Assembly: GCF_004345565.1 (NCBI RefSeq)
Contig: NZ_SLWA01000001.1
Location: forward strand, 777,892 to 841,891
Length of the DNA: 64,000 nt
Direction: 5' to 3'
Source of the DNA: Flavobacterium circumlabens
GTDB taxonomy: Bacteria; Bacteroidota; Bacteroidia; Flavobacteriales; Flavobacteriaceae
Shown: piece after piece, positions 34,808 through 44,246 of the stretch
How positions within the stretch are numbered: the stretch's first letter is position 1
Layout: the number at the start of each line of letters is the position of its first letter
The notes under the pieces: model-generated
What the model saw: only the letters and a program-made list of their open reading frames with translations
Databases searched by the model: none
Told to the model about the DNA's origin: nothing
Position numbers and translations under genes: made by a program

Positions 34808-35989
34808 ATGAAACCTGTAATACCACAACAAGAACTCCTTCCTACTATTAATTTTTGTGTCATTGTGCCCACGTACAATAATCACAAAACTTTAAAAAAG
34901 GTGCTGGATTCTATTTTAGATTTCACTCCCAATGTCATTATAGTTAATGATGGATCGACCGATGAAACAAGTGAAATCCTAAAACAATATACGCAGTTAA
35001 CTCAGATTCATCACACCAAAAATTCCGGAAAAGGAATGGCTTTGCGAAACGGTTTCAAAAAAGCAATTGAAATGAATTTTGAATACGCCATTACAATCGA
35101 TTCCGACGGACAGCATTTTGCTTCCGATATTCCGAATTTTATTGTTGAAATTCAAAATCAGCCGAATTCTTTATTAATCGGAAGCCGAAACATGACACAG
35201 GAAAATGTGCCTAAGAAAAGTAGTTTCGGCAACAAATTTTCGAATTTCTGGTTCTGGTTTGAAACCGGAATTAAGCTTGAAGATACACAATCGGGTTTCC
35301 GGTTGTATCCGTTGCAGCTGATTCCGAAAAAATATTATACCAATAAATTTGAATTTGAAATTGAAGTTATCGTCCGCTCGGCCTGGAAAGGAATTGTCGT
35401 AAAAAATATTCCGATTCAGATTTTATACGATCCTGCCGAAAGGGTTTCGCATTTTCGTCCGTTTAAAGATTTTACCCGAATCAGTATTCTGAATACTGTT
35501 TTGGTTATCAATACGCTTTTGTACATTAAACCCAGAGATTTTTTCAGAAGAGCAAAAAAAAAAGGATTTAAGAAATTTTTCCTGGAAGATATTTTAGAAA
35601 GCAGTGATTCCGATTTCAAAAAAGCAGCCGCAATTGCACTGGGAATTTTTATTGGAATGTCTCCTTTTTGGGGATTCCAGACCATTTTGCTTTTGTTTTT
35701 CGCTACTTTATTTAAGCTTAATAAAGTCATTGCCTACCTGTCATCAAATGTGAGCTTTCCTCCTTTTATTCCCTTCATTATTTATGGTTCCCTGAAAATG
35801 GGAAGCTATTTTGTGTCCAGTGAAACTCCTTTAGTTTTAGACAGTTCGCTTACACTTGACGATATTCAGAAAAATGCAACGCAATATATCGTAGGAAGTC
35901 TTATTTTAGCAACCGTTTCCGCGTTGATTACAGGGCTTTTAAGCTATTTGCTTTTAACCATTTTTAGTTCAAGAAAAAACAAAAAATAA
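34808..35989 (+). CDS. Family 2 glycosyltransferase with C-terminal DUF2062 membrane domain
   Basis: A 393-residue membrane-associated protein. Residues about 15-230 form a GT-A fold like DPM/DPG synthase with CVIVPTYNN, VIIVNDGSTDETS and the TIDSDGQH metal-binding motif. From about 275 the chain becomes a DUF2062 domain (AIALGIFIGMSPFWGFQTIL, LSSNVSFPPFIPFII) with three or four helices. It should transfer a sugar to a lipid carrier or lipid product, possibly glycosylating a pigment intermediate. It is 2 bp from the MMPL gene. Confidence 0.87.
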   Translation: MKPVIPQQELLPTINFCVIVPTYNNHKTLKKVLDSILDFTPNVIIVNDGSTDETSEILKQYTQLTQIHHTKNSGKGMALRNGFKKAIEMNFEYAITIDSDGQHFASDIPNFIVEIQNQPNSLLIGSRNMTQENVPKKSSFGNKFSNFWFWFETGIKLEDTQSGFRLYPLQLIPKKYYTNKFEFEIEVIVRSAWKGIVVKNIPIQILYDPAERVSHFRPFKDFTRISILNTVLVINTLLYIKPRDFFRRAKKKGFKKFFLEDILESSDSDFKKAAAIALGIFIGMSPFWGFQTILLLFFATLFKLNKVIAYLSSNVSFPPFIPFIIYGSLKMGSYFVSSETPLVLDSSLTLDDIQKNATQYIVGSLILATVSALITGLLSYLLLTIFSSRKNKK

Positions 35990-35991
35990 AC

Positions 35992-38900
35992 ATGCATCAT
36001 TATTTCTACGCTATTCATTTATTTGTAAATCGAAGAAAATCGCTGTCGGTTTTGTTTGCAGTTGCGATGCTTTTCCTTTTTGGTTTTTTTGCTTCCCGTA
36101 TAAAATTTGAAGAAGATATTACCAAGCTTATTCCAACAAACGATAAGTCTGATGTTACGGCAAAAGTGCTGAAACAACTCAATTTTGCGGATAAAATTAC
36201 CGTTATTTTCAAACTGGATAAAAACGGAACTCAGGAAGATTTAAAAGAAATGTCCACTGCTTTTTCAGACAGTGTTGCTGTATCGTGCAAGCCTTATATA
36301 ACAGGAATTCAGGGAAAAATAGACGAAGAAAATATTCAGGAAACAATTGATTTTGTTTACGGCAATCTGCCTTTGTTTCTGGAAAATAAAGATTACACCG
36401 CTATTCAGGATAAACTGCAAAAAGACAGTATTGCAGCAACTGTTCAGGGAAATTACAAATCGATTATTTCACCGTCTGGATTCGTAACCAAAGATTTTAT
36501 CCTGCAGGATCCTTTGGGAATTTCTTTTATTGCCTTAAAAAAATTACAACAGCTCAATGTGGGCGATGATTTTACGCTCGATAATGGTTTTGTAATGACC
36601 AAAGACAAAAAGAAATTACTGCTATTTATTACGTCTAATCTTCCCTCCAGCGAAACTGAAAAAAACACCCTCTTTGCTGCCAGGCTTCAATCGATTCAGG
36701 AAAATTTAAATCAGAAATTCAAAACCAAAACGTCCATCAGTTATTTTGGTTCCGCTCTGATTGCTGTTGCCAACGCCAATCAAATTAAAAGTGATATTAT
36801 CTTAACGACATCAATCGCGATGATTACGCTGATGTTGATTCTGATTTTATTCTACAGAAAAGTATTAATACCGTTAATCATTTTTCTGCCGACCGTTTTT
36901 GGTGCTTTGTTTGCCGTCGCTTTTTTATATTTTGTAAAAGAACAAATCTCCGCTATTTCTCTGGGAATCGGTTCTATTTTATTGGGAATCACGATTGATT
37001 ATTCCATTCATATCCTGACGCATTACAAACACAACAGCGATGTAAAAACGTTGTACAAAGACATTACCATGCCGGTCATCATGAGTAGTTCTACTACTGC
37101 TGTTGCCTTTTTATGCCTGCTTTTTGTAAAATCAGACGCATTGAATGACTTAGGAATTTTTGCAGCTGTTATCGTTATGGCTTCTGCTTTTTTCTCCCTT
37201 TTGATTGTTCCCCATTTGTACAAGCCGAAAGAAAATAATTTCGACCACAAGAAAAATGTGATCGATAAACTGGCGCATTTTTCATTCCATAATAATAAAA
37301 TCCTAATTGGTTTTTGTGTACTGATCACGATTGTTTGCTGTTTTACTTATAATAATGTGGGCTTCAACAATGATTTGTCGCAATTGAATTTTGTTCCGAA
37401 AGAAATAAAAGCTGCCGAAAAAGACCTGGAGGAAAGTACCAGTTTAACCTCCAAAACCATTTATGTTGCTTCGTACGGAAAAACGATGGAAGAAGTGCTG
37501 CAAAATAACAGCCGCCTTTTTACTGATTTGTCTAAAGAAAAACAACAACAGAAAATATTAAATTTCAGCTCCGTTGGCGGAATCATGCTTTCGCAAAAAG
37601 AGCAACAGCAAAAAATTGACCAATGGAATTCCTTTTGGGATTTGAATAAAAAACAGCTTCTAAAATCCCAATTGATTTCGGAAGGTTTAAAATTGGGTTT
37701 CAAACCAACGACTTATTCCCGCTTTTTTGAGCATTTAGATTTAGATTTCAAACCGATTTCAGCAGCTGAATATCTAAAAGTTCAGGCTTTGCAATTGCAT
37801 GAATTTGTCACAGAAAAAAATGGTTTTTTTACGATTTCCACTTTAGTAAAAGTAGGTCCCGGACAACGTGATGCATTTGTAAAATCGGCTGAAACCAAAA
37901 AGAATCTGATCGTAATTGACCGTCAGCAGATGAATGAAACTTTTTTCAGCACTTTAAAAACTGATTTTAATTCGCTCGTCAATTATTCTTTTGTTGCCGT
38001 AATCCTGATTTTGTTTTTCTTCTTCAGAAGAATCGAACTGGTTATTGTAAGCTGTATTCCGATTGCTTTAACGGGAATTGTAACGGCCGGAATTATGGGC
38101 ATTTTTGGCATTCAGATGAATATTTTCAGCATGATCGTCTGTACGCTTATTTTTGGCCACGGGGTAGATTTCAGTATTTTTATGACAAGCGCACTTCAGA
38201 AAGAATATACCAACGGGAAAAACGAAATTGCCATTTACAGAACGTCCATTATTCTGGCCGTCATTACCACTATTTTAGGAATTGGTGCCATGATTTTTGC
38301 ACAGCATCCTGCCCTGAGGTCTATTTCTTCGGTTTCTTTAATCGGGGTTTTTGCAGCGCTTATTATTACGTTTATTTTCTATCCGATCCTGTTCAAAGTA
38401 TTTATCTCAAACCGTTCAAAAAAAGGAAATGCTCCTTTTGAATTGCGAAGCTTACTTCATGGAATAATATCCTTTGCTTACTACGGACTTGGCGGTATTC
38501 TAATGTCTGTTTTCAGCATGACTATCATGCCGATTCTTCCGGTTCGGGAAAAACCAAAAATGAAAGCATTTCGATATGTGATTTCAAAATTTATGAAATC
38601 TGTCCTGTATTCAAGTCCGCTTTTACATAAAAAAATCATTAATAAGTGTAACGAAAATTTCGATAAACCGGCTATTATTATTGCCAACCATTCGTCCTTT
38701 ATTGACATTCTGGCTATGGGAATGCTGAGTCCGAAGATTATATTTTTGGTCAATGACTGGGTGTACAACTCTCCTATTTTTGGTGGTACTGTCAGAAAAG
38801 CAGGTTTTTATCCGGTTTCAGAAGGAATCGAAGGAGGCGTTGAGCATTTACGCCAAAAAGTAAACGAAGGATATTCCTTAATGATTTTTCCGGAAGGAAC

Positions 38901-39672
38901 GCGTTCAGAAAGCAACCAGATTAATCGTTTTCATAAAGGTGCCTTTTATCTTGCCGAAGAATTTAATTTAGACATTGTCCCTGTCCTGATCCACGGTGCT
39001 TCAGAAGCTATTCCGAAAGGAGATTTTGTCATTCATCACAGTTATCTCACACTTTCTATTTTAGAAAGAATCACGCCCGAAAATCTTTCGTTTGGAAAAA
39101 ATTATGGCGAAAGAACCAAACAAATAGGTTCTTTTTTCAGGGATCAATTTAGCAGCCTTCGTCACGAATTAGAAGGTCCGGAATACTGGAAAAAAATGCT
39201 TATTCACAGTTATGATTACAAAGAAATTGAAGTCATCAAGAGTGTTAAAAGTAATCTGAAAACTCATTTTGAAACGTATCATAAACTCAATAAATATCTT
39301 TCGGCGAAAGCCAGAATATTACATTTGTCGGATGATTACGGGCAACTGGATGTCTTATTGACTTTACAGGAACCGCAGCGAAAAATTTATTCTTTTCATC
39401 ATGACGAAGAAAAATCAGCCGTTGCCAAAACCAATTATATCGTTACAAAAAGAAAGATTTCTTATCTGGAAAATAGAGAGACCGCATTCGAAAATCAATA
39501 TGATGCCATTTTAATTTCCGATGAAAATTATAAAACTGATCTTGAAAAAATTATTTCCCTTACTTCATTGGTAATTTTAATTGATAGCTCGGGTTTAAAA
39601 AACACTTTGACTAACTTTGGTTTTCATTCTGTTTTGGATGAAGGTGCCCTAATTGTATTAAAGAAAAACTAG
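35992..39672 (+). CDS. MMPL/RND lipid transporter fused to PlsC acyltransferase and a Rossmann-like tail
   Basis: A 1226-residue fusion. Residues about 1-835 form an MMPL-type (RND) transporter with a first helix (SVLFAVAMLFLFGFFASRI), a periplasmic loop, SLGIGSILLGITIDYSIHIL and a second similar half (LIFGHGVDFSIFMTSALQ), i.e. both membrane halves of a hydrophobic-solute exporter. Residues about 870-1080 form a PlsC-type acyltransferase with NHSSFID (from 899) and FPEGTRS (966-972). The last 140 residues (LSAKARILHLSDDYGQ to the end) resemble a Rossmann fold. It likely moves a lipid-like pigment precursor and acylates it. The fusion of transporter and acyltransferase is unusual outside related loci. 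Confidence 0.88.
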   Translation: MHHYFYAIHLFVNRRKSLSVLFAVAMLFLFGFFASRIKFEEDITKLIPTNDKSDVTAKVLKQLNFADKITVIFKLDKNGTQEDLKEMSTAFSDSVAVSCKPYITGIQGKIDEENIQETIDFVYGNLPLFLENKDYTAIQDKLQKDSIAATVQGNYKSIISPSGFVTKDFILQDPLGISFIALKKLQQLNVGDDFTLDNGFVMTKDKKKLLLFITSNLPSSETEKNTLFAARLQSIQENLNQKFKTKTSISYFGSALIAVANANQIKSDIILTTSIAMITLMLILILFYRKVLIPLIIFLPTVFGALFAVAFLYFVKEQISAISLGIGSILLGITIDYSIHILTHYKHNSDVKTLYKDITMPVIMSSSTTAVAFLCLLFVKSDALNDLGIFAAVIVMASAFFSLLIVPHLYKPKENNFDHKKNVIDKLAHFSFHNNKILIGFCVLITIVCCFTYNNVGFNNDLSQLNFVPKEIKAAEKDLEESTSLTSKTIYVASYGKTMEEVLQNNSRLFTDLSKEKQQQKILNFSSVGGIMLSQKEQQQKIDQWNSFWDLNKKQLLKSQLISEGLKLGFKPTTYSRFFEHLDLDFKPISAAEYLKVQALQLHEFVTEKNGFFTISTLVKVGPGQRDAFVKSAETKKNLIVIDRQQMNETFFSTLKTDFNSLVNYSFVAVILILFFFFRRIELVIVSCIPIALTGIVTAGIMGIFGIQMNIFSMIVCTLIFGHGVDFSIFMTSALQKEYTNGKNEIAIYRTSIILAVITTILGIGAMIFAQHPALRSISSVSLIGVFAALIITFIFYPILFKVFISNRSKKGNAPFELRSLLHGIISFAYYGLGGILMSVFSMTIMPILPVREKPKMKAFRYVISKFMKSVLYSSPLLHKKIINKCNENFDKPAIIIANHSSFIDILAMGMLSPKIIFLVNDWVYNSPIFGGTVRKAGFYPVSEGIEGGVEHLRQKVNEGYSLMIFPEGTRSESNQINRFHKGAFYLAEEFNLDIVPVLIHGASEAIPKGDFVIHHSYLTLSILERITPENLSFGKNYGERTKQIGSFFRDQFSSLRHELEGPEYWKKMLIHSYDYKEIEVIKSVKSNLKTHFETYHKLNKYLSAKARILHLSDDYGQLDVLLTLQEPQRKIYSFHHDEEKSAVAKTNYIVTKRKISYLENRETAFENQYDAILISDENYKTDLEKIISLTSLVILIDSSGLKNTLTNFGFHSVLDEGALIVLKKN

Positions 39673-39673
39673 G

Positions 39674-41191
39674 ATGAAAGAACATTACGATGTAGTAATT
39701 GTAGGTAGCGGTTTAGGCGGATTGGTGTCGTCTATAATTCTGGCTAAAGAAGGCTATAGCGTTTGTGTGCTTGAAAAAAACAATCAATATGGCGGAAACC
39801 TGCAGACTTTTGTACGGGACAAAACCATTTTTGATACCGGGATTCATTATATCGGAGGATTGAAGGAAGGACAAAACCTGTATAAATATTTCAAATATCT
39901 CGGAATAATCGATCATTTAAATTTAAAAAGATTAGATGAAAATGGTTTCGATATGATCTCTTTTGAAGATGATAAAATCGAATATCCCCACGCGCAGGGG
40001 TATGATAATTTTGTAAAACAATTGCAAAATTATTTCCCCGAAGAAAAAACAAATCTGGAAGCGTATTGCCGGAAAATAAGAACCATCTGCGATTCGTTTC
40101 CCCTTTACAATTTAGAGTGGGAAGGTAAATATGACAATGCTATTTTAGAATTAAATGCCAAAGCAACTATTGACGAATTTACAGAAAACGAAAAACTAAG
40201 AGCGGTTCTTGGCGGCTCTAATTTTTTGTATGCCGGAATTGCCGACAAATCACCATTTTATGTTCATGCTCTTTCTGTAAACTCCTATATTCAAAGTTCC
40301 TGGCGTTGCATCAATGGCGGAAGCCAGATTACAAAACAACTCCTGAAACAGCTCAAAAAACACGGAGGAGAATTTTACAAACACAAAGAAGTAACTCATT
40401 TTCCATCTGAAAATAACAAAGTAACTGCTGTAAAAATGAAAGACGGAACCGAGGTTTCCGGCACTTATTTTATTTCGAATATTGAACCGAAAACGACCTT
40501 AAAAATGGTCGGCGAAGAAAATTTCAGGAAATCATTCTACAGTCGCATTCAGAGTCTTGAAGGTGTGATTTCTGCCTTTAGCCTTTATATTGTTTTTAAA
40601 CCTAAAACGTTCCACTACATCAATCATAATTATTATCATTTTAAAAAGAGTACAGAAGTCTGGACCTCTCATGAGTATGATGAAAAAACCTGGCCAAAAG
40701 CGTATATGGCATCGATGAATGCTTCTAAAAAAGAGGAAGAATGGGCCGAAGGAATGACTTTTATTACCTACATGAAATTTGATGATGTCCTGCCGTGGAC
40801 GGAAACTTACAATACGGCAGCTGATAAAAATGACAGAGGCGAAAGTTACGAGGAATTTAAGTCCCGAAAAGCCGCTAAATTTTTAGATGAAATTGAAATA
40901 AAATTCCCCGGAATCAGAGACTGCATCAGATCCGTACATACTTCCACACCGCTTTCGTACAGGGATTACATTGGTGGCGACGGAGGTAATATGTATGGTT
41001 ACGTAAAGGATTCCAATAATCCGATGAAGACACTGATTGCCTCCAAAACCAAATTAGACAATCTTTACCTTACCGGACAAAGTATCAATATGCATGGCGT
41101 TTTGGGAGTTACCATCGGAGCGGTCGTAACCTGCTCTGAAATTATTGGAAAAGAATATCTCATTAACAAAATCAATCAGGCATCTGAATAA
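39674..41191 (+). CDS. FAD-dependent oxidoreductase, phytoene-desaturase-like (second copy)
   Basis: A 505-residue flavoprotein starting with GSGLGGLVSSIIL and an acidic LEKNNQYGG, with a C-terminal LYLTGQSINMHGVLGVTIGA for FAD. It shares the FDTGIHYIGGLKEGQ type segment with the copy at 16105. It begins 1 bp after the stop of the MMPL gene. Two paralogues suggest two redox or isomerisation steps, perhaps one on the polyene and one on the alkyl resorcinol or its acyl precursors. Substrates are unknown. Confidence 0.82.
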   Translation: MKEHYDVVIVGSGLGGLVSSIILAKEGYSVCVLEKNNQYGGNLQTFVRDKTIFDTGIHYIGGLKEGQNLYKYFKYLGIIDHLNLKRLDENGFDMISFEDDKIEYPHAQGYDNFVKQLQNYFPEEKTNLEAYCRKIRTICDSFPLYNLEWEGKYDNAILELNAKATIDEFTENEKLRAVLGGSNFLYAGIADKSPFYVHALSVNSYIQSSWRCINGGSQITKQLLKQLKKHGGEFYKHKEVTHFPSENNKVTAVKMKDGTEVSGTYFISNIEPKTTLKMVGEENFRKSFYSRIQSLEGVISAFSLYIVFKPKTFHYINHNYYHFKKSTEVWTSHEYDEKTWPKAYMASMNASKKEEEWAEGMTFITYMKFDDVLPWTETYNTAADKNDRGESYEEFKSRKAAKFLDEIEIKFPGIRDCIRSVHTSTPLSYRDYIGGDGGNMYGYVKDSNNPMKTLIASKTKLDNLYLTGQSINMHGVLGVTIGAVVTCSEIIGKEYLINKINQASE

Positions 41192-41199
41192 TTAGTATC

Positions 41200-42861
41200 A
41201 TGAAAAACCGGATCCATCTACTTATCTTTATTGGTTTATTAGGAGTATTGGTTTCTTGTGGTATCTCAAAATCAAAAAATCACCTGCCGGATATCGCGCA
41301 TTACGAAGCCGCAAAACCGATTGTTACAAAATTCTCCGACAGTGTATTTCTTTCGGGTAAAAATTCACTTTTAAAAAACAAACAAGGCCTTTGGGAATTA
41401 TACGTTGAAGGTAATCCGCTTGAAATTGGGCTTGTAACCGGGGCTCTTTCCGATTCTCTTTTAAAAAAGCAGGAACAGATTTTTTTCTCCCGAATTGAAG
41501 ATTTTGTACCTTCAAAATTCCAGCAAAGGCTGCTTCGCAATTTTCTAAAATGGTACAACAGAAAATTATTCCAGAATGTACCTGATGAATATCAAACGGA
41601 GATTTACGGTGTTTCCCAATATGCTTCTCATGATTTTGACAACTTAGCCCCGCAATACCTGCGCAATTTATATTTGCATGCCGCACACGATATTGGTCAC
41701 GCTTTACAGGATCTGGCTTTGGTAGGCTGTTCCTCTTTTGCTGCCTGGGGTGACAAATCTGAAGATGGTCATTTAATTCTGGGCCGTAATTTTGATTTTT
41801 ATGTGAATGACGCTTTCGCGGAAAATAAAATCGTGGCTTTTATAAATCCGAAGGAAGGCCATCCTTTTATGATGGTAACCTGGGCCGGTATGATCGGCGC
41901 TGTTTCCGGAATGAATAATGAAGGACTGACCGTGACCATAAATGCAGGGAAATCTAAAATTCCAATGACGGCAAAAACACCCATCTCTATTCTGACGAGA
42001 GAGATTTTACAGCATGCACAAAATATTGAGGAAGCAATTGCGATCGCCAAAAAAAGAAAAGTATTTGTTTCAGAATCTATAATGGTAGGAAGCGCTCAGG
42101 ACAACAAAGCGGTTTTAATTGAAGTATCACCGGAAAAAATGGATGTATTTGATGCTCCAAATAGCAGTCAGTTAATTTGTTCGAACCATTTTCAGAGCGA
42201 TGCTTTTAAAAATGACGAAAGGAACCAATTGCAAATTGCCAATAGTCATTCGAAATATCGCTTTGACAGAATGCGGGAACTTTTTGCAGAAAGCCCAAAA
42301 ATCAATCCCGAAATAGCATCCCAAATTCTAAGAAATAAAGAGGGTTTACAAAATATAGCTTTGGGTTACGGCAACGAAAAAGCACTAAATCAATTGATGG
42401 CGCATCACGGAATTATATTTAAACCGAAAGAAAAACTAGTCTGGGTTTCTGCAAATCCTTATCAAATGGGAGAATTTGTCTGCTATAATTTAGATTCTGT
42501 TTTTAAAGAAAGAAAAAACGAACATGTCATTTCATTTGAAGAAGAAAGCCATAACATTGCCAAAGATCCTTTTCTGGAAACTACCACTTTCAAAAACTAT
42601 CAGAAATTTAGAATTGAAGATCATAAAATAGATTCCTACCTGAAGAATAAAACCGAAATTACTTTTGATTTTATTCGGAATTACCAATCTTTAAACCCGG
42701 ATTATTGGGTTGTGTATTATAAAGCAGGATTGTATTTTTACCAAAAGAAATACTTCCGGCTGGCTCAGATTAATTTTGAAAAAGCATTAACCAAAGAAAT
42801 CACAACTGTTCCTGACAAAGAAGCAATTGAAAAATATTTAAAAAAACTCAAAAGAAAATGA
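41200..42861 (+). CDS. C45-type autoproteolytic acyltransferase/hydrolase, lipoprotein
   Basis: A 553-residue protein with a lipoprotein signal (MKNRIHLLIFIGLLGVLVSC, lipobox Cys20) and an N-terminal-nucleophile hydrolase domain of the penicillin acyltransferase (C45) type. Cys177 in VGCSSFAAWG is the expected self-cleavage nucleophile, followed by HLILGRNFDFY and a later TWAGMIGAVSGMNNEGL. Members form or break amide/ester bonds. Anchored in the envelope and encoded in the last part of the pigment operon, it could esterify or remove acyl groups from flexirubin. The C-terminal part holds a TPR-like region (residues about 490-550). Confidence 0.82.
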   Translation: MKNRIHLLIFIGLLGVLVSCGISKSKNHLPDIAHYEAAKPIVTKFSDSVFLSGKNSLLKNKQGLWELYVEGNPLEIGLVTGALSDSLLKKQEQIFFSRIEDFVPSKFQQRLLRNFLKWYNRKLFQNVPDEYQTEIYGVSQYASHDFDNLAPQYLRNLYLHAAHDIGHALQDLALVGCSSFAAWGDKSEDGHLILGRNFDFYVNDAFAENKIVAFINPKEGHPFMMVTWAGMIGAVSGMNNEGLTVTINAGKSKIPMTAKTPISILTREILQHAQNIEEAIAIAKKRKVFVSESIMVGSAQDNKAVLIEVSPEKMDVFDAPNSSQLICSNHFQSDAFKNDERNQLQIANSHSKYRFDRMRELFAESPKINPEIASQILRNKEGLQNIALGYGNEKALNQLMAHHGIIFKPKEKLVWVSANPYQMGEFVCYNLDSVFKERKNEHVISFEEESHNIAKDPFLETTTFKNYQKFRIEDHKIDSYLKNKTEITFDFIRNYQSLNPDYWVVYYKAGLYFYQKKYFRLAQINFEKALTKEITTVPDKEAIEKYLKKLKRK

Positions 42862-44156
42862 AAATGATTCCATCAATAGAAAAGGATTCTTTAGAACAGA
42901 TTAAAAATTTTCAGGAGCAGAAATTAGCGGAACTTTTAACGTATATCAGTCAGAATTCCCCTTTTTACAAAAGACTTTTCGCAGGGCAGAATATTGATCT
43001 TTCAAAAATAAAAACCCTGGAAGATTTACAGCATTTGCCTGTAACAACAAAAGAAGATTTACAACAGTACAACGATGATTTTTTATGCGTTCCGCAACAT
43101 AAAATTATTGATTATGCTTCTACTTCAGGGACTTTGGGAGATCCTGTGACTTTTGGTCTAACCGATGCGGACTTAGACCGACTGGCGTATAATGAAGCCA
43201 TTTCGTTTGCCTGTGCCGGAATTGAAGAAGGCGATGTCGTACAGTTAATGACTACAATCGACCGAAAATTTATGGCTGGTCTGGCTTATTTTCTGGGATT
43301 GCGAAAATTAAAAGTCGGCGTAATTCGGGTGGGTGCCGGAATTCCAGAATTGCAATGGGACTCGATTTTGAAATACAAACCTTCCTATTTAATTACGGTT
43401 CCTTCTTTTTTACTGAAGTTAATTGAATATGCCGAAGCACACGGAATTGATTATAATAATTCAAGTATAAAGGGGGCCATTTGCATTGGAGAATCGCTAA
43501 GAAATCAGGATTTTTCGATGAATATCCTTTCCAATAAAATCACTGAAAAGTGGAATATCAAGTTGTTTTCGACTTATGCTTCTACCGAAATGAGCACTGC
43601 CTTTACGGAATGCGAACATGGCGTTGGCGGTCATCATCATCCGGAATTGATCATTGTTGAAGTCCTGGACGAAAATAATATTCCTGTAAAAGAAGGAGAA
43701 ATCGGTGAATTGACTTTTACCACTTTAGGTATTGAAGCCATGCCTTTATTACGTTTTAAAACAGGCGATATTGTACAATTGCATAACAGCCCTTGTGCCT
43801 GCGGAAGAAATACGTTGCGCGTTGGTCCGGTTGTCGGACGTAAAAAGCAAATGATTAAATACAAAGGAACGACACTTTATCCGCCTGCCATGAACGATGT
43901 TTTAAGTGATTTCGACAATATCGAAAATCATATTATTGAAATTTCAACCAATGATTTAGGCACGGATGAAATTGTAATAAAAATTGCCGTAAAAAATCAA
44001 AGCCCTGAATTCTTACAGGAAATAAAAGATCACTTCAGAGCCAAATTAAGAGTAACGCCAAAGATTGAATTCGCTTCAAAAGAAACTTTAAATCCTTTGG
44101 TTTTTAACCCAATGAGCCGAAAACCAATTCGATTTTTTGATTATAGAGTTCAATAG
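42858..44156 (+). CDS. AMP-forming ligase, PaaK-like (4-coumarate activation candidate)
   Basis: A 432-residue adenylating enzyme of the phenylacetate-CoA ligase type. The P-loop reads YASTSGTLGDPVTFGLT, followed by STYASTEMSTAFTECEHGVGG and a C-terminal GRKKQMIKYKGTTLYPPAMND. The ATG at 42858 overlaps the upstream stop (ATGA). It should activate a carboxylic acid as acyl-AMP and pass it to CoA or ACP. With tyrosine ammonia-lyase at the other end of the operon, 4-coumarate is the obvious acid, so this would be the loading step. It is the last gene of the operon and ends at a clear hairpin. Confidence 0.87.
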   Translation: MKMIPSIEKDSLEQIKNFQEQKLAELLTYISQNSPFYKRLFAGQNIDLSKIKTLEDLQHLPVTTKEDLQQYNDDFLCVPQHKIIDYASTSGTLGDPVTFGLTDADLDRLAYNEAISFACAGIEEGDVVQLMTTIDRKFMAGLAYFLGLRKLKVGVIRVGAGIPELQWDSILKYKPSYLITVPSFLLKLIEYAEAHGIDYNNSSIKGAICIGESLRNQDFSMNILSNKITEKWNIKLFSTYASTEMSTAFTECEHGVGGHHHPELIIVEVLDENNIPVKEGEIGELTFTTLGIEAMPLLRFKTGDIVQLHNSPCACGRNTLRVGPVVGRKKQMIKYKGTTLYPPAMNDVLSDFDNIENHIIEISTNDLGTDEIVIKIAVKNQSPEFLQEIKDHFRAKLRVTPKIEFASKETLNPLVFNPMSRKPIRFFDYRVQ

Positions 44157-44172
44157 TAAGTTTCAAAGTTGC

Positions 44173-44192
44173 AGAGGTTCAGAGGGGCAAAG
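44173..44192 (+). repeat. Spacer repeat, left arm flanking the 44247-45356 gene
   Basis: AGAGGTTCAGAGGGGCAAAG agrees at 18 of 20 positions with the reverse complement of 45505-45524. The pair brackets the accessory gene in inverted orientation. Confidence 0.7.
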
Positions 44193-44211
44193 GCTTGTAA
44201 TCCGAATAAAA

Positions 44212-44235
44212 AAAGCCTGGTTGATACCAGGCTTT
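44212..44235. terminator. Convergent terminator at the end of the flexirubin operon
   Basis: AAAGCCTGG (44212-44220) pairs with CCAGGCTTT (44227-44235) over a 6-nt loop, with an A-run before it. It lies between the ligase gene (plus) and the lipoprotein gene (minus), 56 bp and 12 bp from their stops, so it could end both. Confidence 0.85.
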
Positions 44236-44246
44236 AGATTCAAAAT

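Noticed and set aside
41324..41686. Minus-strand open frame of 120 codons
   Set aside because: Antisense to the C45 hydrolase gene; no domain or promoter supports it.
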